A DNA stretch of 64,000 nt from Shinella curvata (GCF_022899935.1 NZ_JALJCJ010000006.1:62001-126000), one strand, 5' to 3'. Positions 39,959-48,720 are shown, counted from the first letter of the stretch. The notes: a model not told the origin generated them from the letters alone. Program-made: numbers and translations.

Positions 39959-41833
39959 TTATGCCGGCTTGCCGGCGGCATGCGGATCGAAATCCGACAG
40001 CCCGGCGTCGATTGCGGGCTTGATCTGCTGAGTGGCCGAGCGGCGGCGGCCGATATAGGCCTCGATGACGGCGGGGTTGGCCTGAATTTCCGCCGGCGTG
40101 CCGATGGCGATCTGCTGGCCCTTATTGAGCACAACGACCACGTCGCAGAGGCGCATGATGAGCTTCAGGTCATGCTCGACGACAAGGAGACCCAAGCGGT
40201 GTTTCGTGCGGATACGGTCCAGCACGGTCATCAGCTCTTGGGTTTCCGCCGGGTTCATGCCGGCAGCCGGCTCGTCGAGCAGCAGGTAGCGAGGCTTCAG
40301 GGCAAGCGCTCGTGCGATTTCCAGCCGCCGTTGCGCACCGTAGGACAGCGTACCGGCGAGCTGGCCGGCGACGTCGCCAAGACCGACCTCAGCAAGGGCC
40401 TCGCGGGCCAGATCTACCGGATCGCGCTCGCCCGCAACGGCGCTTGCCGCGACGGTGACGTTCTCCAAAACCGTGAGATTCTTGAAGAGGCGGATGTTCT
40501 GGAATGTCCGCGCCAGGCCGGTGACCGGCACCCGATGGACCGGGAGGGACGCGACGTCAGTACCATCGATCATCACCCGGCCGCTCGACGGCGGCACGAC
40601 GCCGGAAACGCTGTTGATGAGCGTCGACTTGCCGGCACCGTTCGGGCCGATCAGGCCGGTAACGAGGCCGGGGCGGATTTCGAAATCGGCCTTTTCCAAT
40701 GCAACCAAACCCGAAAAACGCTTGCCGACATTTTCGACACGGAGCAAACCGCCTTCCGTGGCCACACTTTGTGCCGCCTGCTCAACCGCTAGCTTTGCCG
40801 CGCCGGCGGCAAGGCGCTTGAGAAATGGCACCTGTTCATCGACCTCACGCACGCCGAGCAGCCCATCCTGCAGGCGGTACATGACAAGCAGGATGGCAAG
40901 ACCGATGCCGATATCGGTGAGACCGAACACCGTCGGCAGCGAGAGGAAGCCGAGATCGACGCCGCCCTCCAGTTTGCGCAGCAGTTCCACGATCAGCATG
41001 ATGACGGCCGACCCGACAACCGCACCGGACACGGTTGTGATGCCGCCGAGGATGAGCATGGCGAGCAGCATGAAGGTGAAGTTGAAATAGAAATCCTTCG
41101 GCGAGAAAGCGCCGATGAAATGGGCAAACAGCACGCCGGCGACCCCGGACAGGATCGCCCCCAGCACCCATGCGATGAAGCGATGTAGCCGCACATTGAC
41201 GCCGACCGCCGTCGAGGCGATCTCATCCTCCCGCGACGCACGCAGCTTCATGCCGGCAGCGCTGTCGCGATAGATGCGGGCGATGGCGACGGCGAGTACG
41301 GCAAAAGGCAACGCGACCCAGATATTCACCGCACGCGGAATACCGAAGAAGGTCTGGCTACCGCGGGTGAAATCGCTGGATGCGACCAGCACGACATGCA
41401 CGATGACGAGAAAGCCGAGCGTGCAGATCGAGGCGGAGGAGCCGCCGAGCCGTGCGACCGGAATGCCGATGGCAACCGCAACCACAGCCACCACAACCAG
41501 CGCGACAAGAAGCGCCGGGAGGAAAGACATGCCCCAGCCCATCAACCAATCCGGCAGATGCGGCAGCGCCGTCTTCTGAACGATCGGATTGATGGTCAAA
41601 AGGCCCGATGCATACGCGCCGACGGCCATGAAGCCGACATTGCCGAAGGAAATGATGCCGGAATTGCCGCTATAGACGCCGATACCGATGACAGCGATCA
41701 CGTTGATCAGGAACAGCGTGACGAGCCGCTCCCCGGCCCCCGGGAAGAAGCCTTTCGCCACAAGGGCGGCGATCACCAGGGGGAGCACCGTCGCGACGAT
41801 CCCGACGACGGTTCCGCGCCTTATGCGCACCAT
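39959..41833 (-). CDS. Fused branched-chain-type ABC permease-ATPase (LivM-LivG)
   Basis: 624 residues from ATG 41833 (GGGAGA about 7 bases upstream; ATG 41839 is possible). Residues 1-330 are a LivM-type permease of about eight helices with IGVYSGNSGIISFGNVGFMA and AHFIGAFSPKDFYFNFTFML. After a short linker (FLKRLAAGAAKLAVEQAAQS), residues 370-600 are a LivG-type ATPase with Walker A GPNGAGKSTLINSV, signature LSYGAQRRLEIARAL and Walker B LLLDEPAAGMNP. Such fusions are known but less common than separate genes, and both halves look intact. It is the first gene of the operon, divergent from the RpiR regulator. Confidence 0.92.
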   Translation of the reverse strand: MVRIRRGTVVGIVATVLPLVIAALVAKGFFPGAGERLVTLFLINVIAVIGIGVYSGNSGIISFGNVGFMAVGAYASGLLTINPIVQKTALPHLPDWLMGWGMSFLPALLVALVVVAVVAVAIGIPVARLGGSSASICTLGFLVIVHVVLVASSDFTRGSQTFFGIPRAVNIWVALPFAVLAVAIARIYRDSAAGMKLRASREDEIASTAVGVNVRLHRFIAWVLGAILSGVAGVLFAHFIGAFSPKDFYFNFTFMLLAMLILGGITTVSGAVVGSAVIMLIVELLRKLEGGVDLGFLSLPTVFGLTDIGIGLAILLVMYRLQDGLLGVREVDEQVPFLKRLAAGAAKLAVEQAAQSVATEGGLLRVENVGKRFSGLVALEKADFEIRPGLVTGLIGPNGAGKSTLINSVSGVVPPSSGRVMIDGTDVASLPVHRVPVTGLARTFQNIRLFKNLTVLENVTVAASAVAGERDPVDLAREALAEVGLGDVAGQLAGTLSYGAQRRLEIARALALKPRYLLLDEPAAGMNPAETQELMTVLDRIRTKHRLGLLVVEHDLKLIMRLCDVVVVLNKGQQIAIGTPAEIQANPAVIEAYIGRRRSATQQIKPAIDAGLSDFDPHAAGKPA

Positions 41834-41915
41834 CAGCATTCTCCCGATTTGCGGCTTCGTTTTGTCGAGCCCGTTCCCGCAACAAACGTTAATCGAGAAA
41901 ACACATATGTCAATC

Positions 41916-41955
41916 TTGTTTCATTTTTTATTGTCTGATAGCAAGAATGTAACAA
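41916..41955. promoter_or_regulatory. Candidate RpiR operator in the divergent promoter region
   Basis: TTGTTTCATT (41916-41925) and AATGTAACAA (41946-41955) form an inverted repeat with one mismatch in ten and 20 bp between arms, in a strikingly AT-rich stretch (41900-41970). It lies between the LivM-G start and the RpiR start, where one site could control both directions. Confidence 0.45.
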
Positions 41956-42001
41956 AATTAAAATTGCGCCACGAACGCCGATCATGAGGGGGAGGCAAGG
42001 A

Positions 42002-42883
42002 ATGGCCATTCGAGACCGTCTGACGGACGGGGAAATCCCCTTCACTCGCGCAGAGCTGAAGATCGTGCGGCAATTGCTGTCGAACTATCCGGCCGCCGGC
42101 CTCAACACGGTCGCGCATCTTGCCAGCGCCGCCGGCGTCAGCAATCCGACGGTCGTGCGTTTTGCCAACAAGCTTGGCTACGAGGGCTATCCGGAATTCC
42201 AGGCAGCCCTCCTCGGTGAGGTGCAGGAGCGCATGAGTTCGCCGCTCTCCATGCTCGACACGCGCAAACCCTCGCTGGAGCAGGAGAATTTCTATCAGTA
42301 CTTTTTGCGCGCCAGCATTCATGCGCTGGAATCGTCTATGCAGATGCTGCCTCCCGACGATTTCGAGGCCGCCATCGATGCCGCGGCCGATCTCGGCATG
42401 CGCGTCCATTGTCTTGGCGGGCGCTTCAGCGGCTTCCTCGCAGGCCTCCTCTGGTCACATATGAAGCAGCTGCGCGGCGAAACGCGCTGGATCAACGGCT
42501 CGCAGGCCGATCAGGTCGATCAATTGGTCGATCTCGGCAAGCGCGACGTACTCTTCGTCTACGACTACCGCCGCTATCAGATCGACACGATCCGCTTCGC
42601 GCGGCAGGCGGCCAAACAAGGCGCGCGTATCGTGCTCTTCACCGACCGCTGGGTTTCGCCGATAGCCGAGTTCGCCTCGGTCACGCTGATGGCGCCGGTC
42701 GATACGGTCTCGCCCTATGACACGATGGTGCCTGCCATTGCCCAGACAGAGGCGCTGATCGCGGGCCTCACCGCTCGCCTCGCCAACCAGTCTCGCGGCC
42801 GCATCGAGCGCATGGAGGAGCTGCGCCGAAGCTATGGCATCACCGAAGACGCTTACAACCCGCCGGTCGACGGCAACAAATGA
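42002..42883 (+). CDS. MurR/RpiR-family transcriptional regulator
   Basis: 293 residues from ATG 42002 (AGGGGGAGGCAAGG upstream). The N-terminal RpiR helix-turn-helix is TVAHLASAAGVSNPTVVRFA with NKLGYEGYPEFQAALLGEVQ. The C-terminal SIS domain (about 120-260) includes VHCLGGRFSGFLAGLLWSHM and DVLFVYDYRRYQIDTIRFAR. RpiR proteins sense phosphosugars or amino-acid catabolites through the SIS fold. It leads a rightward run of catabolic genes (42927-47093) and is divergent from the transporter operon, so it likely controls both. Confidence 0.92.
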   Translation: MAIRDRLTDGEIPFTRAELKIVRQLLSNYPAAGLNTVAHLASAAGVSNPTVVRFANKLGYEGYPEFQAALLGEVQERMSSPLSMLDTRKPSLEQENFYQYFLRASIHALESSMQMLPPDDFEAAIDAAADLGMRVHCLGGRFSGFLAGLLWSHMKQLRGETRWINGSQADQVDQLVDLGKRDVLFVYDYRRYQIDTIRFARQAAKQGARIVLFTDRWVSPIAEFASVTLMAPVDTVSPYDTMVPAIAQTEALIAGLTARLANQSRGRIERMEELRRSYGITEDAYNPPVDGNK

Positions 42884-42926
42884 GATTGCGCCCTGATGGG
42901 CGACCAGACACCCTTGGAGGACAGAC

Positions 42927-43589
42927 ATGACTGCGATTGAAGTGCGATATGGCAAGGACCTGCTGCGGCGCGACAGCGACTACGAAGCCGGCATGACGGC
43001 TCTGCTCTATGTCGACATGCAGCGCATCTGGTGCGAGCCGAATCTCGATCCGACGCATCCGCAGGACGCCGACAGCTACTACCACCGCCGCCTGCGCGAA
43101 AAGGTCATCCCCAATCAGGTCCGCATTCTGGAAGCGGGCCGCAAGGCCGGCTGCAACGTGCTGCACACGATCATCGAAAGCCTGACGCTGGATGGCCGCG
43201 ACCGTTCGCTCGATCACAAGCTCTCGGACATGCATGTGCCGAAAGGTTCGCCTGAAGGGCAGGTCATCCCCGCGCTGGCGCCCATCGACAACGAGATCGT
43301 GCTGCCGAAGACCTCGTCCGGCGTCTTCAATTCAACGAATATCGACTACGTGCTGCGCAATCTCAACACACGCTACCTCATCATCGCCGGGGTCGTCACA
43401 GACCAGTGCGTCGACATGGCCGTGCGCGATGCGGCCGACCGCGGCTATCTCGTGACCGTCGTCGAGGATGCCTGCGCCACCTACAGCCAGGAACGCCATG
43501 ACGCCGCGATGCGCGCCTATTCCGGCTACTGCTGGATCACCGACACCGAAACCGTCGTCAGCCGCCTTGCCGCACTCGGCCAGGCCTGA
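42927..43589 (+). CDS. Isochorismatase-family cysteine hydrolase
   Basis: 220 residues with a strong ribosome binding site (TTGGAGGAC). The catalytic triad is recognisable: Asp in ALLYVDMQRIWCEPNLD, Lys in IVLPKTSSGVFNSTNIDYVL, and the nucleophilic Cys in IAGVVTDQCVDMAVRDAADR with its preceding cis-peptide VT. The family hydrolyses amides and related bonds (N-carbamoylsarcosine, nicotinamide, ureido compounds). In this operon, with a glutamate ligase and an N-formylglutamate amidohydrolase-like gene, an amide or ureido substrate is likely. Confidence 0.9.
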   Translation: MTAIEVRYGKDLLRRDSDYEAGMTALLYVDMQRIWCEPNLDPTHPQDADSYYHRRLREKVIPNQVRILEAGRKAGCNVLHTIIESLTLDGRDRSLDHKLSDMHVPKGSPEGQVIPALAPIDNEIVLPKTSSGVFNSTNIDYVLRNLNTRYLIIAGVVTDQCVDMAVRDAADRGYLVTVVEDACATYSQERHDAAMRAYSGYCWITDTETVVSRLAALGQA

Positions 43590-43610
43590 TCGTTTCACAA
43601 GGGGATCATC

Positions 43611-44954
43611 ATGAACGACAGCAACGGCAAGGCTCTCGCCAGCCTCACGGAACTTGCAACCTTCGTCACGACCGACATTGCCGGCATCACCCGTGGGCGC
43701 AGCTTCGCGGCCGCCGAAATCGAGGACTATCTGCGCAAGGGCGTCGGCTGGGTGCCGGCGAACCTCGCCTTGACGCCGTTCGATCTTATCGCCGACCCCA
43801 ACCCATGGGGCTCGGCCGGGGATCTGCGCCTGATGGCCGACCCCGCCAGCAAGGCCCGCGTCACCTGCCTGCCGGACGAAACGCCGCTGCACTTTTACCA
43901 TTCCGATATCACCGACCTTAAGGGCGAGCCTTGGGACTGCTGCGTGCGCAGCGTCCTGAAAGCGACGCTGGCCCAGTTCGAAAAGGAAGCCGGCCTCAAG
44001 GTTATCAGCGCTGTCGAGCAGGAATTCCAGGTGCTCGGAGCAGACTGGCCCGCAGCACCCGCCTTTGGCCTGCGCGCACAGCGCCGCGCCGAGCCTTTCG
44101 GCTCCCTGCTGATGACCGCGCTAAAGGAAGCGGGCGCCGAGCCGGAAATGTTTCTGCCGGAATACGGCAAGGACCAATTCGAAGTTACCTGCCGACCGGC
44201 CCCTGCCCTTGTTGCCGCCGATCGCGGTGCCACGATCCGCGCCGTGACCCGCGAAGTTGCGGCCCTCTTCGGCTGGATTGCCAGCTTTGCACCCAAGACC
44301 GATCCCAACGGTGTCGGCAACGGCGTGCATCTGCATGTCAGCTTCACCGATCTCGACGGCAATCCGGTCACCTTCGACGCATCGCGCCCCGGGCGACTTT
44401 CCAAGGTTGCCGGCTCCTTCGCCGCCGGCGTCATCAAGCACCTGCCGGCCCTCGTCGCCTTCACGGCACCATCCGTGCTCTCCTACATGCGGCTCGTGCC
44501 GCACCACTGGAGCGCGGCCTATACCTGCCTTGGCGAAAAGAACCGCGAGGCGACGCTGCGCATCTGCCCGACACTCGACCTGCCCGGCAGCAATCCGGCA
44601 AAACAGTTCAATTTGGAGTACCGCGCCGCCGATGCCTGCGCGAGCCCGCACCTGTCGCTTGCCGTCGTCCTACGCGCCGGTCTCGAGGGCATCCGGGCAG
44701 GGCTGGAACAGCCGCCGCTGATCAATTCCGATCCATCGGAGTTCTCGGCCGACGAGCAGGCCAGGCTCGGCATCCGTCGCCTGCCTGCAAGCCTCTCCGA
44801 AGCACTCGACACGCTTGCCGCAGACCCGGTGGTGACGGGCTGGTTCTCGAAGGATTTCCTCGACTGCTACTTCGCCATGAAGCGCAAGGAGATCGAGATC
44901 GTCGAGGATCTTTCGCCGGAGGCCCTCTGCGCGCGTTACGCGACCGTCTACTGA
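43611..44954 (+). CDS. Glutamine-synthetase-family ligase (second copy, probable gamma-glutamyl ligase)
   Basis: A 447-residue glutamine-synthetase-type ligase. Fold landmarks are FYHSDITDLKGEPWDCCVRS, VISAVEQEFQVLGADW, PEYGKDQFEVTCRPAPA, GNGVHLHVSFTDLDGNPVTF and EKNREATLRICPTLDLPGSN. It differs strongly from the enzyme at 34780 in the N-terminal beta-grasp and in the arginine region, so it is probably not redundant. Typical reactions are ATP-dependent ligation of glutamate to an amine. It lies 21 bp after the isochorismatase gene and 10 bp before the amidohydrolase gene. Confidence 0.85.
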   Translation: MNDSNGKALASLTELATFVTTDIAGITRGRSFAAAEIEDYLRKGVGWVPANLALTPFDLIADPNPWGSAGDLRLMADPASKARVTCLPDETPLHFYHSDITDLKGEPWDCCVRSVLKATLAQFEKEAGLKVISAVEQEFQVLGADWPAAPAFGLRAQRRAEPFGSLLMTALKEAGAEPEMFLPEYGKDQFEVTCRPAPALVAADRGATIRAVTREVAALFGWIASFAPKTDPNGVGNGVHLHVSFTDLDGNPVTFDASRPGRLSKVAGSFAAGVIKHLPALVAFTAPSVLSYMRLVPHHWSAAYTCLGEKNREATLRICPTLDLPGSNPAKQFNLEYRAADACASPHLSLAVVLRAGLEGIRAGLEQPPLINSDPSEFSADEQARLGIRRLPASLSEALDTLAADPVVTGWFSKDFLDCYFAMKRKEIEIVEDLSPEALCARYATVY

Positions 44955-44964
44955 GCACGCAGAC

Positions 44965-45780
44965 ATGACAACAAGCAAAGTCATTCCGCGCACAGAGAAC
45001 CGATGGCGGCACGATCCTGCCCAGCCGCTGCTCGCCATAGACGAGCCACCGCCCTATGCCGTCGTCAATCCGGACGGGACATCGCCCTATCTTTTGCTTT
45101 GCGAGCACGCGTCCAATCGCATTCCCCGGGCGCTGGGCGATCTGGGCCTTCCCGAGACCGAACGCCGACGCCACATCGCCTGGGACATCGGCGTCAGTGC
45201 GCTGTCCCAGCACTTGAGCCGCGCCCTCGACGCGCCCCTGTTCATGAGCAACTATTCGCGCCTCGTCATCGATTGCAACCGACCGCTCGGCGTGCCCTCG
45301 GCGATCCCTGAAATCAGCGAGACGACGGAAATTCCCGGCAATCTCGATCTGACGGACGCAGAGCGTCAGCAGCGCATCGACACGCTGTTCACGCCATACG
45401 CCGACGTCGTCGCAAGACGGCTCGACCTGTTGCAACAGCAGGGCAAGCGCCAGATCATCGTCGGAATCCATTCCTTCACGCCGGTCTATTTGGGCAGGCA
45501 GCGCCCCTGGCATGCCGGCATCCTCTATGGCGAGGCGGCGGGTTTCGGCCGGGCGCTGATCGATCAGTTGCAGAGGGAGGATGCTCTCACCATCGGGGAC
45601 AACGAGCCCTACACCATCCATCGCGACGAAGACTATACGGTACCCGTGCACGCCGATGCGCGCGGCCTGCCGGGTGCCTTGATCGAGGTGCGCCATGACC
45701 TCATCGACACGCTTGCCGGCGTCGACGAATGGGGCACACGCCTGACCCGCTGTTTCGAAAACATCTTGAAGGAACTTTGA
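44965..45780 (+). CDS. N-formylglutamate amidohydrolase-family protein
   Basis: 271 residues. The family core is visible: LLCEHASNRIPRALGDLGLP with the metal-binding Glu and His, HIAWDIGVSALSQHLSRAL, YSRLVIDCNRPLGVPSAIPE and IIVGIHSFTPVYLGRQRPWH. Members hydrolyse N-formyl- or N-acyl-glutamate-like amides, as in the last step of one histidine degradation route. No hut genes are present here, so it probably acts on another gamma-glutamyl or acyl amide made by the neighbouring ligase. Its TGA stop shares a base with the next start codon. Confidence 0.9.
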   Translation: MTTSKVIPRTENRWRHDPAQPLLAIDEPPPYAVVNPDGTSPYLLLCEHASNRIPRALGDLGLPETERRRHIAWDIGVSALSQHLSRALDAPLFMSNYSRLVIDCNRPLGVPSAIPEISETTEIPGNLDLTDAERQQRIDTLFTPYADVVARRLDLLQQQGKRQIIVGIHSFTPVYLGRQRPWHAGILYGEAAGFGRALIDQLQREDALTIGDNEPYTIHRDEDYTVPVHADARGLPGALIEVRHDLIDTLAGVDEWGTRLTRCFENILKEL

Positions 45781-47093
45781 TGATGGCGCACGACCTCTAC
45801 AGTCGCGATGCGGCAGCGATCGGCAACCTGCAGAAATTGCGGTTTTTTCCGCTTGCGATTGCCGGTGGAAAAGGCGCGCGACTTGTGGAGGAGGGTGGCC
45901 GCGAACTTCTTGATTTCTCGGGTGCATGGGGTGCGGCAAGCCTCGGCTACGGCCATCCGGCAATCGTTGAGGCCGTCTCCGACGCCGTTGCCAATCCGGC
46001 CGGCGCCAGCATCCTTTCGGGCTCGAATGCACCGGCGGTCACGCTCGCCGAAAGGCTGCTGGAAACATTTCCCGACCGGAGCACACACAAGGTCTGGTTC
46101 GGTCACTCCGGCTCGGACGCCAACGAGGCGGCCTACCGGGCGATCACCCGGGCGACCGGTCGCAGCGGCGTCGTCGCGTTTGTCGGCGCCTATCACGGCT
46201 GCACGGTCGGTTCGATGGCTTTTTCCGGACACAGCGTGCAGGCCGATGCCGCAAAGGCGGACGGCCTGATCCTTCTGCCCTACCCCGACCCCTACCGCCC
46301 CTACGAGGGCGACCCGACGGGCGACGCCGTCCTCACGCTCTTCCGCGAAAAGCTGGCGGCGCTTCCCGCCGGCGCGGTTGCGGCCGCCTTTATCGAGCCG
46401 ATCCAGTCCGACGGCGGCCTGATCGTGCCACCCGACGGCTTCCTGCGGAAATTCGCCGATATCTGCCGTGCGCACGGCATTCTCGTTGTCTGCGACGAGG
46501 TGAAGGTGGGGCTTGGTCGCAGCGGCCGCCTGCATTGTTTCGAGCACGAAGGCTTTGTTCCCGACATTCTGGTGCTCGGCAAAGGACTGGGCGGCGGCCT
46601 GCCGCTCTCAGCCGTCATTGCGCCGGCCGAGATCCTCGATTGTGCAAGCGCCTTTGCCATGCAAACCCTGCACGGTAACCCGATCTCCGCCGCCGCTGGG
46701 ATTGCCGTGCTTCAGACGATCCATCGGGAGGGCCTTGCCGCCGCGGCCGAGCGCAAGGGAAAGCTTCTGCGCGAAAGGCTTGCTGGCCTCGCAGAGCGAC
46801 ATCACCTGATCGGCGACATCCGTGGCAGAGGCCTTGCTTGCGGCGTGGAACTTGTTCGCGACCGCAACACCCGCCAGCCCGCGCGGATGGAAACGGCAAA
46901 GCTGATTTATCGTGCCTACGAACTGGGCCTCGTCCTCTACTATGTCGGCTTGAACGGCAACGTCCTCGAAATTACGCCGCCCCTGACGGTGTCAGAGGAC
47001 GAAATTCACCAGGCGGTGGATTTGCTCGACAAGGCGTTCTCCGAAAGCGCCACGGTTTTGGACGAAGTCATATCAGGGTTTGCCGGCTGGTGA
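45780..47093 (+). CDS. Class III (omega) aminotransferase
   Basis: A 437-residue PLP enzyme of the GABA/ornithine aminotransferase group. Landmarks are LLDFSGAWGAASLGYGHPAI, VWFGHSGSDANEAAYRAITR, the aromatic stacking segment GAYHGCTVGSMAFSG, the cofactor aspartate in ILVVCDEVKVGLGRSG and the Schiff-base lysine in LVLGKGLGGGLPLSAVIAP. It starts in a TGATG overlap with the amidohydrolase gene; ATG 45783 is next. It would move the amino group from the imported compound or its product to a 2-oxo acid, completing the catabolic set. Its last 21 bp overlap the convergent ArsR-type gene. Confidence 0.93.
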   Translation: MMAHDLYSRDAAAIGNLQKLRFFPLAIAGGKGARLVEEGGRELLDFSGAWGAASLGYGHPAIVEAVSDAVANPAGASILSGSNAPAVTLAERLLETFPDRSTHKVWFGHSGSDANEAAYRAITRATGRSGVVAFVGAYHGCTVGSMAFSGHSVQADAAKADGLILLPYPDPYRPYEGDPTGDAVLTLFREKLAALPAGAVAAAFIEPIQSDGGLIVPPDGFLRKFADICRAHGILVVCDEVKVGLGRSGRLHCFEHEGFVPDILVLGKGLGGGLPLSAVIAPAEILDCASAFAMQTLHGNPISAAAGIAVLQTIHREGLAAAAERKGKLLRERLAGLAERHHLIGDIRGRGLACGVELVRDRNTRQPARMETAKLIYRAYELGLVLYYVGLNGNVLEITPPLTVSEDEIHQAVDLLDKAFSESATVLDEVISGFAGW

Positions 47094-47438
47094 CCCTGGT
47101 TGACCAGCGTCACTCTCAACGCCGCAAGCGGAGAGCACGGACGCGATCAAACCGGGAAAGCGTGCCTCGAGGTCGTGGTACCGCAAGCTGAGGCGGCGAC
47201 CGCGTCCGAACGGCTCGTTGCGGATGATGCCAGCCTCGCGCAGCACTTTCATCAGATGCGACTTGGTCGACTTTGGTATCGAAGGGTCAGAGAGATGACA
47301 TTGCGCCATTTCAAGCGGACCGCCGGCGAGCTGACGCACAATGGCCAGGCGCTCGGGATCGCTCAATGCAAAAAGCACGTCGGTCAGCCGAAGGTCGTTA
47401 CGACCGGGATGGGACAGTTCGGTGTTCTCGCTCGTCAT
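47073..47438 (-). CDS. ArsR-type winged-helix regulator
   Basis: 121 residues. The winged helix covers LRLTDVLFALSDPERLAIVR, a recognition segment IPKSTKSHLMKVLREAGIIR and the wing GRGRRLSLRYHDLEARFPGL. The N-terminal metal box of ArsR/SmtB (CxC in the recognition helix) is missing, so it probably senses an organic ligand or redox state. It is divergent from the MFS exporter. An operator copy begins at the base directly before its ATG, so binding would block its own translation start region. Confidence 0.9.
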   Translation of the reverse strand: MTSENTELSHPGRNDLRLTDVLFALSDPERLAIVRQLAGGPLEMAQCHLSDPSIPKSTKSHLMKVLREAGIIRNEPFGRGRRLSLRYHDLEARFPGLIASVLSACGVESDAGQPGSPAGKP

Positions 47439-47458
47439 GGTTCGAAATTAGTTGAACC
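47439..47458. promoter_or_regulatory. Operator copy 1 for the ArsR-type regulator
   Basis: GGTTCGAA-ATTA-GTTGAACC, an imperfect copy (7 of 8 arm positions) of the palindrome at 47483. It abuts the start codon of the regulator gene. The centres of the two sites are 44 bp apart, close to four helical turns. Confidence 0.7.
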
Positions 47459-47482
47459 GTCAGCAGATTGATAGTAGAGATT

Positions 47483-47502
47483 GGTTCGAAATTATTCGAA
47501 CC
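47483..47502. promoter_or_regulatory. Operator copy 2 for the ArsR-type regulator
   Basis: GGTTCGAA-ATTA-TTCGAACC, perfect 8-bp arms around a 4-bp centre, 13 bp before the GTG start of the MFS gene. Together with copy 1 it probably represses both divergent genes. Confidence 0.75.
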
Positions 47503-47514
47503 ATCAGGTGCGCC

Positions 47515-48711
47515 GTGACCGATACGACACTCTCCATACCGCTGCGCAGCCTTGCGGGCTTCCGCATCACGCTCTCGGGCATGGCGGTAATGATGGCGGG
47601 TGCGAGCGCACCCTCGCCGTTCTATCCCTTGCTGCAGCAAGAGATCGGCTTCTCACCGGCAATGCTGACCGGCATCTTCGCGGTCTATACCGTTGCGCTC
47701 CTGGCTTCCCTGCTCATCACGGGCTCGCTGTCGGACCATGTCGGCCGGCGACCAGTCATCTCGGCCGGTTTCGGTCTGATGGCATTGAGCCTGTTGCTGT
47801 TCTGGCAGGCGGACGATGTGGCTGGATTGATGATGGCCCGCGCATTGCAAGGTGTCGCGGCCGGCCTGCTTCTCTCCGCGCTGTCTGCGACCGTGGTCGA
47901 TCTCGAGCCGAAAGAAAGGCCCGGCAGTGCTTCCATCTGGAACTCGGTCATTCCGCTGGGCGGACTTGCCGTGGGTGCTCTGGTAGCGGGCATTTTGATG
48001 GACATCACGCCGATGGCGGAGGCCGACGTGTTCGGCACGTTCGTCGCGGCCTATGCACTGTTTGCCGCCGTGATCTGGTTTATTCCCGAGACCGCACCGC
48101 GGCATGAAGGTGTCTGGGCCTCGCTTAAACCACGGATCGGCATACCCGCAACCGCTGCCAAACCTTTCTGGCGCAGCGCCCCGGCGGTGATCGCCGGCTG
48201 GGCGACGGGCGGCCTTTATCTCTCGCTCGGCGCACCGATCGTCCGGCACGTTTTCGATGCGCAGGATCATCTGACCCAGGCCGGCGTGATCGCGCTGCTC
48301 TGCGCTCCGGGTGCCCTCGCCTGCTATATCGCACGCGGGCACACGTCGCGACAGGTAACCCTGTATGGAACAGCGGCGCTCTCCGTCGGCACCGCACTCA
48401 CGCTTGTCGCAATCGCGTGGCAATCGCTCCCCGCCTATCTCGCTGCGCTCGCGATTGCCGGAACGGGTTTTGGCACTTGCTTCTACGGGGTGCTGCGGTC
48501 AATCGTTCCGACCGTGCGCCCGGACGAGCGCGGCGAACTTTTTGCCGCGCTGTTCACGCTGAGCTATCTCGCCTTCGGTCTGCCCGCCCTGTTGGCCGGC
48601 ATGGCCGTCGGTGCCTTTGGTCTGACATCAACAGCGCTGGGCTACGGCACGCTGATCGTTCTGTTCTCAGCGGCCGCAGGCCTGTTGCGGCGGTTCGGGA
48701 CGTCCGATTGA
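47515..48711 (+). CDS. MFS transporter (probable drug/metabolite exporter)
   Basis: 398 residues from GTG 47515; the frame is open upstream through the operator region, so an earlier start is unlikely. Twelve predicted helices. Motif A is SLLITGSLSDHVGRRPVISA between helices 2 and 3, with MMARALQGVAAGLLLSALSA for helix 4 and its arginine. Regulation by a divergent ArsR-type repressor with two operators suggests induction by its own substrate, as for efflux pumps. The substrate is unknown. Confidence 0.9.
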   Translation: MTDTTLSIPLRSLAGFRITLSGMAVMMAGASAPSPFYPLLQQEIGFSPAMLTGIFAVYTVALLASLLITGSLSDHVGRRPVISAGFGLMALSLLLFWQADDVAGLMMARALQGVAAGLLLSALSATVVDLEPKERPGSASIWNSVIPLGGLAVGALVAGILMDITPMAEADVFGTFVAAYALFAAVIWFIPETAPRHEGVWASLKPRIGIPATAAKPFWRSAPAVIAGWATGGLYLSLGAPIVRHVFDAQDHLTQAGVIALLCAPGALACYIARGHTSRQVTLYGTAALSVGTALTLVAIAWQSLPAYLAALAIAGTGFGTCFYGVLRSIVPTVRPDERGELFAALFTLSYLAFGLPALLAGMAVGAFGLTSTALGYGTLIVLFSAAAGLLRRFGTSD

Positions 48712-48720
48712 AGAGACGTC

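Noticed and set aside
47452-47514. Upstream ATG-type start for the MFS transporter
   Set aside because: It would place operator copy 2 inside the gene; GTG 47515 gives a normal N-terminus before the first helix.
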